From: Candidatus Limosilactobacillus faecipullorum
GTDB lineage: Bacteria; Bacillota; Bacilli; Lactobacillales; Lactobacillaceae
Assembly (NCBI GenBank): GCA_019118465.1
Contig: DWYX01000056.1
Coordinates: 1-64,000 of the forward strand
Direction of reading: 5' to 3'
DNA length: 64,000 nt
Below the pieces are notes generated by a model. The model did not search any database, was not told the DNA's origin, and saw only the letters and a program-made list of their open reading frames with translations. This document shows, piece by piece, positions 46,131 through 55,427 of this stretch. Both the position numbers and the translations under genes were made by a program. Numbering within the stretch: the stretch's first letter is position 1; each line of letters opens with the position of its first letter.

Positions 46131-46703
46131 TTATTCCTCATCATCATCTTCTTCGTCATCTTCATCGTCGAAGTCTTCATCATCTAATTCTGACAATTGG
46201 TCTTCAATGTTACTATCATCGTCAGCATCATCGACTGGATTGTCATCATCATAATCATCATCGTCGTAATCATCATTATCATCCAGATCATCATCTTCTG
46301 GATCATCATTGTCGTAATCGATTACATCGTCATCGTCATCGCTACCAGCCAAGAAGGCATTAACCTTACGGTTCTTCTTCTTTGGACGATCTTCATCATC
46401 ATCGTCAGTTTCACCAACCGTAGCTTCATCGATTGATTCATATGGGTACCATGCCCGAAGGCCCCACGTATTGTCACCGAGGGAAATAAAGCTACCATCG
46501 ACGTTCAAGTCCGTGTAGAACTGGGAAAGCCGTTCGCGAATTTCCTCATCGCTTTTTCCAAGGTACTGTTGAATTTCGTTTGTTAAATCCGCAAAGGCCA
46601 TTGCTTCCCCATGGTACGCTAAGATCGCATGTGCGACCTCAACCATTGAGAGTTCTGACTTGTCTTGACCATCGAAAACCTTTAAATCCAAATTGGTGCA
46701 CAT
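46131..46703 (-). CDS. rpoE: RNA polymerase delta subunit
   Basis: HARE-HTH N-domain ([22 protein letters not shown]) and a long Asp/Glu tail. Confidence 0.95.
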   Translation of the reverse strand: MCTNLDLKVFDGQDKSELSMVEVAHAILAYHGEAMAFADLTNEIQQYLGKSDEEIRERLSQFYTDLNVDGSFISLGDNTWGLRAWYPYESIDEATVGETDDDDEDRPKKKNRKVNAFLAGSDDDDDVIDYDNDDPEDDDLDDNDDYDDDDYDDDNPVDDADDDSNIEDQLSELDDEDFDDEDDEEDDDEE

Positions 46704-46731
46704 CCCTTCAAAAAGTCTAAGCTACATAATA

Positions 46732-47163
46732 CTATCTTCTGAAAGTTAAATCAAGATGATACTTTCCTAAAATCATTGGGCCATTTTTTAAACGGTAATC
46801 AATGCGTAAGGTCCCGTTAGCTTGTTCTATATCAATCAAGGATAACAAGCGATCCGTAAAGACCTCCAAATTAATGACCCCATATTCCGTTCGATAACGA
46901 GTTTGGGTACTTTGCTCCGGATCAAAATGAAGACGAGTTCGCCGGGCACCGTCTCTAGTGACCATTAGTTGACCCTCATCCAAACGAATCCGGACCGGAA
47001 CCACTTGGCCTGCCTGGTGTTCAGTATAGGTTAAATAATGTTGGTGTGCATTTAAAGTTACTAACCGCCCGGCTTCTTCAAAAGCAAATTCTTCTTTTTG
47101 CCCATCAATCATCGTCACCGTTTTCAACTTAATCTTAACGGATTCTTCTTGTTTAATCTTCAA
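46732..47163 (-). CDS. DUF1934 family beta-barrel protein (YwiB-like)
   Basis: Calycin-like pattern; directly upstream of rpoE. Confidence 0.75.
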   Translation of the reverse strand: MKIKQEESVKIKLKTVTMIDGQKEEFAFEEAGRLVTLNAHQHYLTYTEHQAGQVVPVRIRLDEGQLMVTRDGARRTRLHFDPEQSTQTRYRTEYGVINLEVFTDRLLSLIDIEQANGTLRIDYRLKNGPMILGKYHLDLTFRR

Positions 47164-47292
47164 CCCCTCCAGTCCTTACCAATTTTTGTTTCTTTAATTA
47201 TAGGAAACTTGCCGTTAAATCTCAATTCCAGTGAAGTTTAGTTTTAGATTCGGTATAATTGGGAAAGAACTTTTTAAACGAAAGGACACATT

Positions 47293-48654
47293 ATGGGATT
47301 TTTTGACGAACAATTGCCACAAGAAAAAGTTTTCCGGGACCCCATTCATCACTATATCGTAGTTGATAACCAAATTATCCTGGACTTAATCAATACCCCT
47401 GAATTTCAACGATTACGACGGGTAAAACAACTTGGAACGAGCTCTTTGATTTTTCACGGAGCGGAACACTCACGCTTTGGTCATAGCCTCGGAGTCTATG
47501 AAATCACCCGGCGGATGTGCAATCATTTTAAACGAAACTACCCAAGTCAAAGGCCAGACGACGGCTTATGGGATGACCAAGAACGGCCCGTTGCCCTCTG
47601 TGCCGCCCTTTTACATGATCTCGGCCACGGTCCTTTTTCTCACACTTTTGAACATATTTTTCATACTAATCACGAAAACATTACCCAACGGTTAATCACT
47701 AGTTCCGAAACCCAAATCAACCAAATCTTACGCCGAGTTGATCCAGATTTTCCAACCAAGGTTGCAAGCGTCATTGACCACACTTATCCCAATCCCCAGG
47801 TCGTCCAAATGATTTCATCGCAAATTGATGCTGATCGAATGGATTACCTACAACGCGATGCTTTCTATACCGGAACTAACTACGGGAAGTTTGATCTCGA
47901 TCGGGTCTTAAAAGTAATGCGACCAATCCATGAAGGCATCGCCTTTCAAATTGCCGGGATGCATGCCGTTGAAGATTATATTTTAAGTCGGCTTCAAATG
48001 TACCTCCAGGTTTACTTTCACCCGGTTACCCGGTCAATGGAAGTCATTTTAGCCCACCAACTTAAACGAGCAAATTGGCTTTACCAACATCCAAATGAGT
48101 ATCAGCCTGAATTTACCCCCGCCCTTTTAATGCCCTTCTTTAATGGCCGGTTTTCGCTTGATGATTACCTTACCTTAGATGATGGGGTTTTGACGACCTA
48201 CTTCACTCATTGGCGGCGGTCAAATGATGACATTTTAGCCGACCTAGCAGACCGTTTTTTAAACCGGCGCCCGTTTAAATCAGTTTTATATGACCAAACA
48301 ACTGCTAAACTATTACCTCAACTCAAAGACTTAATTACCACGGCTGGTTTTAATCCAGACTACTATACAGCTACTAACTCGTCCTTTAAATTACCGTATG
48401 ATGTCTATAATCCCCAAGATAAAAAGCCCCAGAGTCAAATTGAACTAGTCCAGCCAAATGGTGAACTCGTCGAGTTGTCCCAAGTTTCAACTCTTGTTGC
48501 AAGTGTTGCCGGGAAAGAAGCTGGTGACCAACGGTTCTTCTTCCCGAAAGAAATGCTTGTGCAACACCAAAATATCGAAATTTTCCAACCAATTTATGAT
48601 GAATTTCAAAGTTACATTCAAAACAATCATTTAATCACTAAAGGAGCAGAATAA
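47293..48654 (+). CDS. HD-domain phosphohydrolase (YwfO-like)
   Basis: FRDPIHHYIVVD, SRFGHSLGVYEITRRM, ALLHDLGHGPFSHTFE, SQIDADRMDYLQRDA. Confidence 0.94.
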   Translation: MGFFDEQLPQEKVFRDPIHHYIVVDNQIILDLINTPEFQRLRRVKQLGTSSLIFHGAEHSRFGHSLGVYEITRRMCNHFKRNYPSQRPDDGLWDDQERPVALCAALLHDLGHGPFSHTFEHIFHTNHENITQRLITSSETQINQILRRVDPDFPTKVASVIDHTYPNPQVVQMISSQIDADRMDYLQRDAFYTGTNYGKFDLDRVLKVMRPIHEGIAFQIAGMHAVEDYILSRLQMYLQVYFHPVTRSMEVILAHQLKRANWLYQHPNEYQPEFTPALLMPFFNGRFSLDDYLTLDDGVLTTYFTHWRRSNDDILADLADRFLNRRPFKSVLYDQTTAKLLPQLKDLITTAGFNPDYYTATNSSFKLPYDVYNPQDKKPQSQIELVQPNGELVELSQVSTLVASVAGKEAGDQRFFFPKEMLVQHQNIEIFQPIYDEFQSYIQNNHLITKGAE

Positions 48655-48656
48655 GC

Positions 48657-49496
48657 ATGACAATTAAATTAATCGCAATCGACATCGACGGAACCTTAAT
48701 CAACGATCAACGCGAGATCACTCCAGCAACCAAAGCTACTTTGGCCAAGGCAACTGCTAGTGGCATCAAGGTTGTTCTTTGTACCGGTCGGCCAATGACG
48801 GGAGTCGCTGCCTACCTTGATGAACTCAACTTGAATGGCCAAGCCGATCAATATGTGATCAGCTTTAACGGTGGGCTCGCGCAGTCAACCGATGAAAATC
48901 CCATTATTGAGGCTACCATTGCCTTTGATGACTACCTTGACTTACAAAACTTCTACCGGAAAAACGGGGTCAAATGCATCATTGAAACCAGTGATTTCAT
49001 CTACACTGCTAACCAAGATATTAGCCCTTACACCGTTCACGAATCTGACCTGGTTTCAATGCCAATTCATTACCGGACAATCGATCAACAAATTACTCTC
49101 CAAGACCAAATGGAAATTGGAAAGGTAATGTTAACCGACGAACCGGCTAAGATTGATGCTATTCTGCCCAAAATTCCTGCAGATTTAAAGACGCGGTTTA
49201 CTTTTGTCCGGAGTGAAGAATTCTATCTCGAAGCCGTTAACCCTAAAGCCGGGAAAGGGAACACTTTGAAGGCCCTTGCTGAACACCTTGGCTTTACCAT
49301 GGATGAAGTCATGGCCATTGGGAACGCCCAAAATGATGAATCAATGATTAAAGTTGCTGGTGTCGGGGTTGCAATGGGCAATTCTGTTCCTTCAACCCTG
49401 GCTTGTGCCGACATTACCGTTGCTGATAATAATCATGACGGTGTTGCCGAAGCTACTGAAAAGGCGATGGCCGGGAATTTTTTAGTTAACAAGTAG
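48657..49496 (+). CDS. Cof-type HAD phosphatase
   Basis: AIDIDGTLIND, AIGNAQNDESMI. Confidence 0.95.
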   Translation: MTIKLIAIDIDGTLINDQREITPATKATLAKATASGIKVVLCTGRPMTGVAAYLDELNLNGQADQYVISFNGGLAQSTDENPIIEATIAFDDYLDLQNFYRKNGVKCIIETSDFIYTANQDISPYTVHESDLVSMPIHYRTIDQQITLQDQMEIGKVMLTDEPAKIDAILPKIPADLKTRFTFVRSEEFYLEAVNPKAGKGNTLKALAEHLGFTMDEVMAIGNAQNDESMIKVAGVGVAMGNSVPSTLACADITVADNNHDGVAEATEKAMAGNFLVNK

Positions 49497-49552
49497 AGGA
49501 ATAAAAAAGAGTTCAGGAAGGAACTTACATCCTTTCCCGAACTCTTTTCTCT
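49497..49552. terminator. Bidirectional terminator
   Basis: AAAAAAGAGTTCAGGAAGGAAC...CCTTTCCCGAACTCTTTTC. Confidence 0.85.
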
Positions 49553-49818
49553 TACCAAGCAAAGCAGGTAGCAAAGGTCGCGAAACTAAAGAAGATCCCA
49601 GGGAAGTTAGCCCAGAACACGAACCAGTCCCGATCCTGCTTAAAGTAAGCATAAATACTCCACAAAGTACAGTTAACACCAGCAACAAAGGGTTGTAGTG
49701 GCGCTGCGTATTGGCCGCGGAGATTGTTGTAAATTTGAGCAATATAAGAAACGTACATCAAAATTGCAATCACACTGGCGATCCGCCCGAGCCATAAAAT
49801 AAACTTCTTTTCTTCCAT
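49552..49818 (-). CDS. SemiSWEET/PQ-loop small sugar transporter
   Basis: 88 aa, 3 TM; WLGRIASVIAILMYVSYIAQIYNNLRGQYAAPLQPF. Confidence 0.88.
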   Translation of the reverse strand: MEEKKFILWLGRIASVIAILMYVSYIAQIYNNLRGQYAAPLQPFVAGVNCTLWSIYAYFKQDRDWFVFWANFPGIFFSFATFATCFAW

Positions 49819-49833
49819 TGTCTCTTCTTCTTC

Positions 49834-49916
49834 AAATAAAGCGTTTTCTCCTTTTCACACCAGCAATGATAGCGCTTGTTTAATATACTGTCAACCGCTT
49901 GACAGTTGATTAGATT
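49834..49916 (-). promoter_or_regulatory. SemiSWEET promoter with cre/LacI-type operators
   Basis: Minus strand ACTGTCAAGCGGTTGACAGT inverted repeat overlapping TTGACA - 17 nt - TATCAT; also AACAAGCGCTATCAT and AAAACGCTTTATTT. Confidence 0.6.
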
Positions 49917-49979
49917 AAAAAGAGCCGGTAGTAAACACTTTCTACTAACCAACTCTTCATTAATTTTGTAAGGACACTC

Positions 49980-50957
49980 TTAAGCCGTCGTTCCCGGAAT
50001 TAACTTTACCGGCAAAGTTACCGAACTAACTTTTTGATCTGCCAATCGTTTTTGCAGAAGGTCAACGGCAACCTTTGCCATTTCTGAAATTGGTTGCTGA
50101 ATGGTTGTTAGGTCTGGGAACAGCAACTGAGTTGAACTCGCTCCATCGTAACCAACGACTCTAACATCTTCCGGAACCCGTTTTCCAGCTTGCCGGGCGG
50201 CGTTAATTGCTAACCGCGCATTAGTATCGTTATCGGCAAAAATCCCATCGCACTCGGGGTGATCAATAAAAATTTGCTTAAAAATTGCCGCTTTCTCTTC
50301 ATTTGGCGAATCAAAGCTGATTTCATAAGTAATTTTCTCCATCCCATGCTCACTCACAAGTTCTTCGTACCCCCGCCGCCGTTCTTGGTTAGGCGTTGAA
50401 CTAGTGGCTGGATAGTTAGTATGGATAATGTGCTGACAACCATCATCTAATAACCGTTGAGTTGCAAGTCGGCCCCCAGTATAGTTATCCGCTGCAACTA
50501 CAGGAATTTGCTTACTAACAATCCGTTCAATTGAAACAATTGGTAAGTTCGTATTGTGATAAGCTTCAATTCCTTCGTTGTGAGCACCAACAATAAGGCC
50601 ATCGATTTGCCCATTCAACAGCAATTGTAAGTATTGCTCTTCTTTCTGGGGATTATTTTGACTGTTCCCCATCACTACTCGGTAACCAAGTTCATAAAGT
50701 CGCTCTTCTAGCTCGGCTTCAAGTTCGCCGAAGAAAGGGTTATTCACGGTTGGAAAAACCAGGCCCACTAAATCGGTTTTTTGCTTAAAGAGCTGCCGGG
50801 CCACCGCATTCGGGCGGTAATTTAATTCTTCCATTGCTTGGTGAACCTTCTGGATGGTTTGCTTACTCAAGTACCCCCGATTGTTTAAGACCCGCGATAC
50901 CGTTGTAACCGAAACCCCTGCCCGTTTTGCAACATCTTGTAGTTTCACCCTTGCCAT
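49980..50957 (-). CDS. LacI-family regulator, paralogue of the 23208-24194 protein
   Basis: LQDVAKRAGVSVTTVSRVLNNRGYLS; similar to the other LacI protein along its length. Confidence 0.93.
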   Translation of the reverse strand: MARVKLQDVAKRAGVSVTTVSRVLNNRGYLSKQTIQKVHQAMEELNYRPNAVARQLFKQKTDLVGLVFPTVNNPFFGELEAELEERLYELGYRVVMGNSQNNPQKEEQYLQLLLNGQIDGLIVGAHNEGIEAYHNTNLPIVSIERIVSKQIPVVAADNYTGGRLATQRLLDDGCQHIIHTNYPATSSTPNQERRRGYEELVSEHGMEKITYEISFDSPNEEKAAIFKQIFIDHPECDGIFADNDTNARLAINAARQAGKRVPEDVRVVGYDGASSTQLLFPDLTTIQQPISEMAKVAVDLLQKRLADQKVSSVTLPVKLIPGTTA

Positions 50958-51162
50958 ACCATTTACTCCGTTCCCAATAAGATAATTATTACTATTATAG
51001 CAAACTTCGCGCTAACTTTGAAAACCCTTTCTACTTTTTTATATTTTATTGACTATCATTTTATCAATTTCCAGAAAACCTGGTAATAATGCCTTGTTAT
51101 CAACGATTAGCTATGGTATGCTTACCTATATCTTAAGAGATTATTTATCGGAGGGATTATTA

Positions 51163-51435
51163 ATGAACAAAGCAGAATTAGTAGGTAACGTTGCTACCGC
51201 CACTGGCTTAGCTAAGAAGGATGCTACGCGTGCTGTTGACGCCGTATTTAGCTCCATCCAAGCTTCCCTTGCTAAGGGTGAAAAGGTCCAATTGATCGGC
51301 TTTGGTAACTTCGAAGTTCGGAACCGTGCCGCTCGTAAGGGTCGCAACCCACAAACTGGGGCAGAAATCCAAATTCCTGCAAGCAAGGTTCCTGCATTCA
51401 AGCCAGGTAAGGCTTTGAAGGACGCTGTTAAGTAA
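51163..51435 (+). CDS. hup: DNA-binding protein HU
   Basis: [38 protein letters not shown]. Confidence 0.97.
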   Translation: MNKAELVGNVATATGLAKKDATRAVDAVFSSIQASLAKGEKVQLIGFGNFEVRNRAARKGRNPQTGAEIQIPASKVPAFKPGKALKDAVK

Positions 51436-51454
51436 TTTTTTACTTAACTTAGTT

Positions 51455-51496
51455 CAAAACACCGCCAATCGAATTTTCGATGGCGGTGTTTTTTCT
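51455..51496 (+). terminator. Terminator downstream of hup
   Basis: ACACCGCCAATCGAATTTTCGATGGCGGTGTTTTTT. Confidence 0.9.
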
Positions 51497-51509
51497 ATGG
51501 CTTCATTTA

Positions 51510-51539
51510 TTGACAGCACAATACTATATTTAATATAAC
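51510..51539 (+). promoter_or_regulatory. padR operon promoter with candidate autoregulatory operator
   Basis: TTGACA - 18 nt - TATAAC with TATATT-T-AATATA palindrome at 51525-51537. Confidence 0.55.
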
Positions 51540-51560
51540 ATTGTTAAAAGAGGTGATGAC

Positions 51561-51884
51561 ATGAAAATTCCCGTTAATGCCGATTTACTAGACGGCTTGG
51601 TCTTAGCTCTATTAAATCAGCAAGACAACTATGGCTACGCAATCACCCAAGCTATGCAAGCAGCGATCCCCGTTTCGGAATCAACCTTATACCCAGTTTT
51701 GCGACGATTGAAAAAGGCTGGTTTAGTAATCACCTATGATCACCCCTTTCAAGGGCGTAATCGCCGTTACTACCAAATTACTGATCCCGGAAAGGAACGC
51801 TTAACCGAGGTTACTGCGGAATGGAATCACTATAAGCAACAACTAGACCAAATCTTTAAGGGGGGGAATCAAGAATATGAATAA
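51561..51884 (+). CDS. PadR-family transcriptional regulator
   Basis: LLDGLVLALLNQQDNYGYAITQAM; STLYPVLRRLKKAGLV. Confidence 0.95.
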   Translation: MKIPVNADLLDGLVLALLNQQDNYGYAITQAMQAAIPVSESTLYPVLRRLKKAGLVITYDHPFQGRNRRYYQITDPGKERLTEVTAEWNHYKQQLDQIFKGGNQEYE

Positions 51885-52482
51885 TGAAGTTAAACAATAC
51901 CTCAATGAACTACAACACCGGCTTCGGCGCTTGCCAGCTGAAGAACGTGATGAGGTCATGGAATACCATACTGAATACTGTGAAGATGCTGGTTTTACTG
52001 ACCGCCAAGCTGTCGAAAAGGCCCTTGGAAGCCCGCGTGCTTTAAGTCTCCAAATTTTAGCCGAACACAGTTTTGATGAAAAACCGCAGGAGCACTGGTG
52101 GCATCCCGAAACCAACATCAAAACTATCTGGTTAGTTGTCTTAGCTCTCCTAGCGTCACCGGTAACTTTCTTTATCGAGATCTTCTTACTAGCCGGATTA
52201 ATTGCTGTACTTGCTGTGATATTCTCACTTGTAGTTACTGCCATTGCTCTAATTGGGAGTGCAATTATGGCTACCGGGACTTTCTTCTACGTAGGACTTG
52301 CCTTACTCTTTACAAAACTAAGCGTGGGATTGTTCTACCTTGGTTTAGGCTTTGCCTTACTTGGCCTTGGCTTACTCATCATTACCGTTGGAACCTGGTT
52401 CTGTCTGGTACTAATTCGCCTAATCACCCGGGGATGCCAATGGTTATATCACCACTTTGTTAAACGGGAGGGAGCAAAATGA
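51877..52482 (+). CDS. DUF1700/HAAS-type membrane protein
   Basis: VKQYLNELQHRLRRLPAEERDEVMEYHTEYCEDAG; several TM helices. Confidence 0.9.
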   Translation: MNNEVKQYLNELQHRLRRLPAEERDEVMEYHTEYCEDAGFTDRQAVEKALGSPRALSLQILAEHSFDEKPQEHWWHPETNIKTIWLVVLALLASPVTFFIEIFLLAGLIAVLAVIFSLVVTAIALIGSAIMATGTFFYVGLALLFTKLSVGLFYLGLGFALLGLGLLIITVGTWFCLVLIRLITRGCQWLYHHFVKREGAK

Positions 52483-53426
52483 AAAAGATCATTGTTACTG
52501 GACTAACCTTCCTCGGATTTGGTTTGGTTCTGACTATCATTGGAATTGGTTTAGGAGGTAACCAATCGGTGGCATTTAATGGCTTACAACCAAAAGTTAT
52601 CAATACCAAAGTTGTCCATCAAGTTCACCAATTTGAACAAGTTAATCAGGTTAATTTAAACGTTAACCGGGGGAAAGTTAACTTTAAAACTGGTAAACAA
52701 TTCAAAGTAAGTTATCAGGGAAGCAAAGATGTTGCCCCCAAAGTTACTCAAAGTGGTACCCGAGTAACCGTCTCTCAACCGAGAACAACTAACCATCATG
52801 TTTTTATGGACCTTGGTCTATTAAATCACCACGCAATGCATAGTCAAATCACAATTACTCTTCCCCAAAAAGAACTTGCTAAACTTCAAATCACGAGTCA
52901 TGACACTCGAATCTCAAGTGACGCAAAGCTTATGATTCAAGCCCTTCAACTGGATTTGACTGATAGTGACTTCACTCTTAGCCAAGCAACGGTTAACCAA
53001 TTAACCGCTAACGCCAAAGATACCGATGTCACCTTCAACCAAAGCCAATTTAAAGGCGGGAATTTATCCGTTCGCGATGGCGATGTGACAATCAATAACT
53101 CTGACCTTCAACAAGTCAAGCTCGATAATCACGATGGTGATACCTATTTCCACCAAGTGACTGCTACTGGTGGGGAAATTAACCTTACAGATGGTGATTT
53201 GGCAGCTCATAGTTTGAAGATCAAAAAGGAATACACGATAAAAGCTAGCGACGGCGATATCACTATCACCAATCCGCAAGCCGATGGTTACCAACTCCAA
53301 GCTACTGATGGGGACTTGCATCTCTTTAATCAACACAGTGAAGACGGTAGCCTTAGTCAAAATCCAACTGCCACTAATCTTCTCACTATTACAACTAGTG
53401 ACGGTGACGTGACGGTACAGCATTAA
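52479..53426 (+). CDS. DUF4097-type beta-repeat membrane-anchored protein
   Basis: N-terminal TM; repeated -DGDV/DGDI- strands; ATGA overlap with the upstream gene. Confidence 0.85.
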   Translation: MKKIIVTGLTFLGFGLVLTIIGIGLGGNQSVAFNGLQPKVINTKVVHQVHQFEQVNQVNLNVNRGKVNFKTGKQFKVSYQGSKDVAPKVTQSGTRVTVSQPRTTNHHVFMDLGLLNHHAMHSQITITLPQKELAKLQITSHDTRISSDAKLMIQALQLDLTDSDFTLSQATVNQLTANAKDTDVTFNQSQFKGGNLSVRDGDVTINNSDLQQVKLDNHDGDTYFHQVTATGGEINLTDGDLAAHSLKIKKEYTIKASDGDITITNPQADGYQLQATDGDLHLFNQHSEDGSLSQNPTATNLLTITTSDGDVTVQH

Positions 53427-53427
53427 A

Positions 53428-53470
53428 TAAAATGACCGCTAACCATTTTAATGGCTAACGGTCATTTTAT
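53428..53470. terminator. Bidirectional terminator
   Basis: AAAATGACCGCTAACCATTTTAATGGCTAACGGTCATTTT. Confidence 0.9.
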
Positions 53471-54640
53471 TTATCCTCTCCGAATCCGAAAAGAAATCCC
53501 AAAAGCGAGCATTAAGAAGACTACCACAATTAAATACGGAGCTTGGTAGTTCATGTCTAAAGTGGCCCCAGAAAGCAACGGGCCAACTATGTTACCAATA
53601 CTGGTTAAAGACATGTTAACCCCGTTGATTAGTCCTTGATCGTGGTCACTAGCCTTCGTAAGCAAAGTTGTAATTGCGGGCCGAAGAAGGTCAAAAGCTT
53701 CAAAACTAACCAAAGTAGCCACAATGATCTGCCAGTGGGAATGGTCATAGATCACAACAAAGGTTGCTAAAGCACTTAAGAAATAACTATAGCGGATCAA
53801 GCGGACTTCTCCCAACCAGAGGGTTAATTTCTCAAAGAAGAAAACCTGAAGGATCAAAGAAATAATCCCATTCAAGGTCAATACCGTAGCGATGGCGCCT
53901 AAACTAAATTGGTGGACTTCATTAACATACAGACTGTAGATACTCTCAAAACCAGCAAGACCAAAGGAAGCAACGAAGATCATTAGGAATAAGGCGGTCA
54001 ATTCTGGCGTTAACAACCCCTTTAACTTATGCCACATCCCCTTTTCCTCATGATGACTACTTTGGTGGATCACAATCCCGGCCTTTCGTTCATCAGGCAA
54101 ACCAATAATTGCAACGAAAACACTGACTGTTCCTAAAATTCCAGCGATCCAAAACGGCACTTTATAACCATAAGTTGCTAGTAGACCACCGAGTCCTGGT
54201 CCAAGAATCAAGCCACCGCTGAAGGCCGCTGATAGCCAGCCAATTACTTTGGCCCGTTCCCGTTCAGTAGTAATATCCGCTGCGAGCGCCATTGAAGTTG
54301 GTACAAACATCGCTGCTGATAAACCATCAATCACCCGCGACAAATTAAATAGCCATAAATGATTTCCGGCCGCAAAAATAAATTCCCCAAGGGCAAAAAC
54401 GACGATCCCCCAAACGAGCATCGGTTTCCGTCCCGTCTTATCTGAAATTCTCCCAACCACTGGAGAAGCGATAAATTGGACTAGAGCAAAGAGCGCCGAC
54501 ATCACCCCCATATCAAAAGCTGAAAAGTGATACTCATTCTTAATAAAGGGCATCACCGGAAAGATCAAACTTAGCCCTAAACAAATTAAAAATTCGCAAG
54601 CGAGAATGATCCAAATTGTGTGTTTTACCATTTTCGTCAT
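53471..54640 (-). CDS. MFS multidrug-type efflux transporter
   Basis: About 12 TM; GRISDKTGRKPMLVWG motif A; LGPGLGGLLATYGYKVPF motif C-like. Confidence 0.88.
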   Translation of the reverse strand: MTKMVKHTIWIILACEFLICLGLSLIFPVMPFIKNEYHFSAFDMGVMSALFALVQFIASPVVGRISDKTGRKPMLVWGIVVFALGEFIFAAGNHLWLFNLSRVIDGLSAAMFVPTSMALAADITTERERAKVIGWLSAAFSGGLILGPGLGGLLATYGYKVPFWIAGILGTVSVFVAIIGLPDERKAGIVIHQSSHHEEKGMWHKLKGLLTPELTALFLMIFVASFGLAGFESIYSLYVNEVHQFSLGAIATVLTLNGIISLILQVFFFEKLTLWLGEVRLIRYSYFLSALATFVVIYDHSHWQIIVATLVSFEAFDLLRPAITTLLTKASDHDQGLINGVNMSLTSIGNIVGPLLSGATLDMNYQAPYLIVVVFLMLAFGISFRIRRG

Positions 54641-54671
54641 GCTAAAGCATCGTCCTTTCTTAATTATTGTA

Positions 54672-54712
54672 AAGGTAAACCGCCGTGGGGTTCTTACCTC
54701 ATGGCGGTTGTT
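54672..54712 (-). terminator. Terminator downstream of sir2
   Basis: AACCGCCGTGGGG...CCTCATGGCGGTT stem. Confidence 0.7.
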
Positions 54713-54721
54713 TTCATTCAC

Positions 54722-55423
54722 TTATTTAACTTGTAGTTCATTAAAGAACTCAACTGCATCCCCGGTTACCATCGTAAAGTCACCTGGCAATGACAATGGT
54801 TCCTGGTTAATAGCTAGGATTCTCGCGTCAGAATTAGCATAGTTAAGTAACCCAGCAAAAGGATAAACCTTCATCGAGGTCCCAACAATTACTACTAAAT
54901 CAGCCGCTTGTAAGGCCGCTAGAGACTGGCTTAAAGCTACTTCTGGGATTGCCTCATCATATAGAACAATGTCTGGACGTAAACTTCCCCCATCGTTTTC
55001 ATGAATTCGGCTCTTCAAGTAGTCCGCTACCGGAACCGTTTGATGGCACTTTTCACAGTAAACCCGTTCTAGGGTTCCGTGAAAATTAACCAAATGCTTC
55101 GTGTGGGCTTTTTCATAAAGGCCGTCAATGTTTTGGGTAATTACGGTTGCCCGATCAACTTGGGTAAAAGCCGCTTGCTTTTCGTGAATCACATTAGGCT
55201 TAGCATCCGGAAAGTATAAATTATCCTTGCAGAACTGATAAAAGCCATCCGGATCACTCATAAAATAACGGTGACTAAGGTAGTACTCAGCATTTTTATT
55301 CTTAGTATACAGTCCGTTCGCCGACCGAAAATCGGGAATTCCAGAAGCCGTAGAAACTCCCGCTCCCGTCATAAAAACAATGCGGTGGGCTTGATCAAAT
55401 AAAGTTTGAATAGCTGCATCCAT
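54722..55423 (-). CDS. Sir2-family NAD-dependent deacetylase
   Basis: TGAGVSTASGIPDFR; TQNIDGLYEKA; VGTSMKVYPF. Confidence 0.93.
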   Translation of the reverse strand: MDAAIQTLFDQAHRIVFMTGAGVSTASGIPDFRSANGLYTKNKNAEYYLSHRYFMSDPDGFYQFCKDNLYFPDAKPNVIHEKQAAFTQVDRATVITQNIDGLYEKAHTKHLVNFHGTLERVYCEKCHQTVPVADYLKSRIHENDGGSLRPDIVLYDEAIPEVALSQSLAALQAADLVVIVGTSMKVYPFAGLLNYANSDARILAINQEPLSLPGDFTMVTGDAVEFFNELQVK

Positions 55424-55427
55424 GCGA

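Noticed and set aside
46140-46340. Short-period ATC/GAT repeats as microsatellite or CRISPR
   Set aside because: They encode the acidic RpoE tail; no spacer-repeat structure.
46197-46436. Plus-strand ORF of 79 aa rich in Ile/Val
   Set aside because: Antisense of the Asp-rich rpoE tail (GAT read as ATC); a composition artefact.
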